Made by a program: the position numbers and the translations under genes
Notes under the pieces: model-generated
Database searches by the model: none
The model's input: the letters and a program-made list of their open reading frames with translations, nothing else
What the model was told of the DNA's origin: nothing
Assembly: GCA_030596605.1 (NCBI GenBank)
Contig: JAUVJI010000017.1
Coordinates: 1-42,997, forward strand
DNA: 42,997 nt
From: Bacteroidales bacterium
Lineage (GTDB): Bacteria; Bacteroidota; Bacteroidia; Bacteroidales; JAADJA01
Direction of reading: 5' to 3'
Shown here: positions 40,418 through 42,997 of the stretch, piece after piece
Numbering within the stretch: the first letter of the stretch is position 1
Layout: every line of letters starts with the position of its first letter

Positions 40418-40852
40418 TTAAATTCTTTCTAAATAATGTGATATGCAATTTGATGATGAAAACCATTTTTCGCAAAACTCAAGTGCTACTTTTTCATCGA
40501 AATATTTACATGAGAAAATGTTTATATACACATCCTTCTTAATATCTAGTGTATGAATTACAATCGAGCTTGTTAATATAAATTGAACTGCAGAGGTTCC
40601 TTTTGTATGTGGCGAAGTCTGTTGTTCATCAACAGGTGTATCTACATCATCCCAAAAATGCAAATCACGTTTTTGCATTTTAATAAGATCACATAGTTTA
40701 ATAAAGAAAATACGTATATCCTTTCTCGTAAACTTGGATATATCGCATCCATGTAAATCCATAATTAATTCATAGCCATATGGTTTTTTCTTGTTTTTTT
40801 TATAGTCGTCAAGATTAGTGGTATTTTCCATTTTCATTAATTGCCTTTCCAT
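40418..40852 (-). CDS. S-adenosylmethionine decarboxylase (SpeD)-fold protein
   Basis: A 144-residue protein of the prokaryotic AdoMet decarboxylase fold. It begins GYELIMDLHGCD (about 26-37), like the strand and loop GKHLILDLYGCD of SpeD. Catalytic positions keep the exact spacing of Thermotoga-type SpeD (Ser55, Ser63, His68, Cys83): here Ser87, Ser95, His100 and Cys115. The segment is FILTSSIVIHT then YINIFSC. Ser95 would be the self-cleavage site that becomes pyruvoyl, but its neighbours differ from canonical ESH (Thr94 and Ser96). SpeD homologues with other substrates, such as arginine or ornithine decarboxylases, are known, so AdoMet need not be the substrate. No speE, speA or speH-like gene is nearby. 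First gene of the operon; no consensus promoter was seen. Confidence 0.75.
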   Translation of the reverse strand: MERQLMKMENTTNLDDYKKNKKKPYGYELIMDLHGCDISKFTRKDIRIFFIKLCDLIKMQKRDLHFWDDVDTPVDEQQTSPHTKGTSAVQFILTSSIVIHTLDIKKDVYINIFSCKYFDEKVALEFCEKWFSSSNCISHYLERI

Positions 40853-41203
40853 ATTTTTTGAAATTAGTTTTTATAGTTAGTATCCCATTTATATAGTGAG
40901 GTTGTATTAATTGTACTTTATTGCAAATTTGTGTAATGCGGGCTGTCTTTCCTATTGGCCCCTGATGGTAAAAACAGTATGGGAAACAAAACAAAATCTT
41001 TCCAGTCAGCTAGTTATATTTCGATATAGTCTATTCTTTCTTTCAATTTATTATTGTTCTTTTCTCTTTTATCTTTGTTGGTTACTCGTTTTAAAAGGAA
41101 CAAATGTACAAAATAATAGGATTATGCCCCTACTAACATAAAGTTGAGGATACTTGCTTATATCTAAACATGTTGTTAATCCCATTTCATATCTATAACC
41201 TAA
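40853..41203. other. Gene-free junction between the SpeD-like operon and the MATE fragment
   Basis: About 350 AT-rich bases. It must contain the promoter of the leftward operon, but no TAnnTTTG is found. An open frame at 40911-41141 has low complexity (runs of F, Y, L) and no start signal; I do not call it. The break point into MATE sequence lies between here and 41204, immediately after an in-frame TAA. Confidence 0.5.
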
Positions 41204-41782
41204 AGCTGGATAGGATTGATGCGGATCATATCCGTTTTTGGCAGTGAAGCCCTGGCAGGCTATACTATTGCTATCAGGATCATCATTTTTGCTTTGCTTC
41301 CTTCATGGGGAATCAGCAATGCGGCTGCTACATTGGTTGGTCAGAACCTCGGCGCCAAAAAGCCTGACAGGGCTGAAAAATCGGTTTGGGCTGTGGGGAA
41401 AGTCAACATGGTCTATATGGGTATCGTAAGTCTGATATTTATACTTATCCCATCGACTTTTGTACAATTATTTATTAATGATACAGATGTTATAAATAGT
41501 GGTGCAGCAAGTTTAAGGATCATAAGTTTCGGATTTATTGCATACGGTTTGGGAATGGTGTTGGTCCAGGCTTTGAATGGGGCAGGCGATACCATGACTC
41601 CAACCAGGATCAATTTTTTCTGCTTTTGGATGCTTGAAATTCCACTTGCTTATTTAATGGCGCTTCAAATGGGGATTGGTGAAACCGGTGTTTATTACGC
41701 CATCGTTGTTGCCGAAACAGTGATGACGATTGCTGCTTTTTACCTGTTTAAACGAGGGAAATGGAAATTGAAAGAAGTTTAA
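41204..41782 (+). pseudogene. 3' fragment of a MATE family efflux transporter
   Basis: The frame after the TAA at 41201-41203 reads SWIGLMRIISVFGSEALAGYT and continues through IIIFALLPSWGISNAAATLVGQNLGAKKPDRAEK to the normal end of a MATE protein (192 codons). This is the second, C-terminal half; full-length members have about 450 residues. The first half is nowhere in the window. A TTG at 41216 could start translation, but a protein without the first six helices is not expected to work. The loss is abrupt, at the junction with the SpeD-like operon, so the gene was cut by insertion or deletion there. Confidence 0.85.
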
Positions 41783-41847
41783 AATGAATATCCCAACGAC
41801 AACCCAAACCAAAAGGAGCTATCGCCATCTATTATTAAGTATTGAGG

Positions 41848-41868
41848 GGCTGCTCGTATCAGCAGGCC
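41848..41868. terminator. Hairpin between convergent MATE fragment and methyltransferase
   Basis: GGCTGCT and AGCAGGCC pair with one bulged base around a 6-base loop, followed by TTATGTATTTATT. It lies between convergent ends and may stop both transcripts. Confidence 0.4.
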
Positions 41869-41876
41869 TTATGTAT

Positions 41877-42656
41877 TTATTCAAGGGATTTTTGCAAAAG
41901 CCATAGCGCCCCTTCGATTTCCTTATCGATCACTTTGCACTCCTCGTATTGGAGTAGAATGTATGCTTCGATTTCTTCTTTTATTTCAGGATGTTTAGTG
42001 ATTAATTCTTTTCCTCTTCTTTCAATTTCTTGCAAAAACTCATCATTAATCTGCCGGCTGATAACGGTAGTATTTATCTCTTTGATTAATTTGTCGTTGT
42101 ATGAAGTTAATTCTTTGAGCGTATTCTTGTTATTCTTATAGTGTCCGTAACCTTTGCGATTTAAGGAATTCCTTGTTCGTAAATATCCGTCATCTATGAT
42201 CATGTATCCACCGTTCTTAACCTGTGATCTAAGTGAAGCAATGGTATTTTTAAATGATCCGAAGATTCCCCCCAGCGAAGCAAGGATAACCAGGTCGAAA
42301 TGATGTTCCGTTTTCACATACTCTAAAATATCTTCCTGGACAAATTCACATAGGTTAGAAACTTTGTGTTCGGATGCTTTTGTTTGAGCATCTTTAAGAA
42401 ACGGCTCCGTCGCATCAATGCCTAAAACATTGCATCTAAATTCGGCTGCAAGCTGAACGGATGCAGCCCCTTTACCGCAACCCAGATCAAGGACTTTAGA
42501 TTTGTGATGTAATCCAACAGAACCAACTGCTGTGATTATCGATTCCAATGCACATCCCAGTGCCCACATATCCTGAAGGAGATAAGGCATATAAGGAAGT
42601 ATCCTTTTATTTGCTTCCAGCGAATCAGCAATGGATTGTTCTGTTTGTTCAGACAT
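41877..42656 (-). CDS. Class I SAM-dependent methyltransferase
   Basis: A 259-residue methyltransferase. The S-adenosylmethionine site is KVLDLGCGKGAASVQLAAEF (motif I, about 53-72), followed by VLGIDATEPFLKDA (motif II, about 76-89), CEFVQEDILEYV and DLVILASLGGIFGSFKNTIASLRSQVKNGGYMIIDDGYL (motifs IV and V spread through it). The C-terminal 90 residues are helical and charged (ELITKHPEIKEEIEAYILLQYEE). Substrate unknown; small-molecule methylation is most likely from the fold. Single gene with a short gap of 112 bases to the next. Confidence 0.82.
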   Translation of the reverse strand: MSEQTEQSIADSLEANKRILPYMPYLLQDMWALGCALESIITAVGSVGLHHKSKVLDLGCGKGAASVQLAAEFRCNVLGIDATEPFLKDAQTKASEHKVSNLCEFVQEDILEYVKTEHHFDLVILASLGGIFGSFKNTIASLRSQVKNGGYMIIDDGYLRTRNSLNRKGYGHYKNNKNTLKELTSYNDKLIKEINTTVISRQINDEFLQEIERRGKELITKHPEIKEEIEAYILLQYEECKVIDKEIEGALWLLQKSLE

Positions 42657-42768
42657 TTTTAATTAATTCTTCTGTTCCCAAAATTAATAATTTTCATTGT
42701 CAGGGAATTGCAAAAGTGAAAGAATTTTAAGAATTGAAAGATAATATTATTTCAGGCATTTGCCTGAT

Positions 42769-42997
42769 TTATTCGTTTTGCCTTTTCCATTGTTTTATTC
42801 CAAGAAATAGCAATACGATCCCGATACCTCCGTATATGAAATGCAGTAAATGTATACCCCTTATCATTAGCATTTGGGTTATTATCCATATAGCGAGTGC
42901 GGCTCCAATAAATATGATATACAATGAATAAGATTTTACACTTCGTATAACTTGAATTCCTGCTATCAGACTTCCAATACCCAACACGAAGAAAAGA
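42769..42997 (-). CDS. Partial small membrane protein at the right edge
   Basis: The frame ends with TAA at 42769-42771 and stays open to the window edge (about 75 codons). It encodes at least three hydrophobic helices (IGSLIAGIQVI, LYIIFIGAALAIWIITQM, LLHFIYGGIGIVLLFLGIK) and a basic end KQWKRQNE. A GTG at 42987 could start it, but hydrophobic residues continue upstream, so the start is probably outside the window. Family not recognised. Confidence 0.55.
   Translation of the reverse strand, partial: LFFVLGIGSLIAGIQVIRSVKSYSLYIIFIGAALAIWIITQMLMIRGIHLLHFIYGGIGIVLLFLGIKQWKRQNE

Noticed and set aside
40418..40852. Ordinary spermidine-pathway speD
   Set aside because: Fold and catalytic spacing fit, but there is no speE partner, the cleavage context is changed and the neighbours are unrelated to spermidine synthesis, so the symbol was withheld.
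40911..41141. 76-codon hydrophobic open frame
   Set aside because: Low-complexity Phe/Tyr/Leu sequence from an AT-rich gap, with no ribosome-binding site; could only be supported by conservation, which I cannot test.

Overview
The window is a chromosomal segment of a Bacteroidota (Bacteroidetes) bacterium, probably an environmental, low-GC member near the Bacteroidales/Marinilabiliales or Flavobacteriia. The evidence is: several type IX secretion (T9SS) cargo proteins with C-terminal sorting domains; FISUMP-type surface proteins; the Bacteroidetes form of YidC; and many upstream regions carrying the Bacteroidetes sigma-factor -7 element TAnnTTTG, often with TTG or TTTG about 17-24 bases upstream. 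No rRNA, tRNA or CRISPR array was recognised.

Layout. 1-11 kb: a leftward partial gene, an L-domain/LRR-like surface gene broken by an in-frame TGA, a DUF4143 ATPase, two FISUMP proteins, a class A penicillin-binding protein and a kelch/PKD lipoprotein. 11.3-19.5 kb: the translational GTPase BipA, a T9SS BNR/YCF48-repeat protein flanked by a duplicated bipA 3' end, a DUF4238 gene ending in an attC-like inverted repeat, and a secreted C10 (streptopain-like) protease. 19.5-24 kb: a REP-associated tyrosine transposase (RAYT) with its REP palindromes, a NYN/OST-HTH nuclease-like protein and a compact C-M-R restriction-modification operon. 24-35 kb: housekeeping genes (uvrB, yidC, a glycosyltransferase, miaA, an alanine/sodium symporter) mixed with a DUF559 endonuclease, an ENPP-type phosphodiesterase lipoprotein and a DUF1684 protein. 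35-43 kb: a RelE-type toxin-antitoxin pair, a displaced symporter 3' end, a tight five-gene operon, a MATE 3' fragment, a methyltransferase and a partial membrane protein.

The strongest candidate for an undescribed system is the five-gene leftward operon at 36.3-40.9 kb: a small AdoMet decarboxylase (SpeD)-fold protein with the catalytic Ser/His/Cys spacing intact, a DUF3326 protein, a single-pass membrane protein of unknown family, a GNAT acetyltransferase, and a B12-binding-type radical SAM enzyme with a CX4CX2C cluster motif. No spermidine gene is nearby. The operon sits between 3' fragments of two core genes (AGCS symporter and MATE pump), so it looks like an acquired island.

A second theme is architecture. 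Three gene tails (bipA, AGCS, MATE) occur as displaced or orphan 3' ends next to accessory cargo. Degenerate 7-bp repeat arrays lie flush against gene ends, and one abuts a TTG-started uvrB. Three palindrome families are present: REPs with a RAYT, GC-rich palindromes around DUF559, and hairpins near the novel operon. All functional assignments are by reading motifs and family resemblance; no database search was run.
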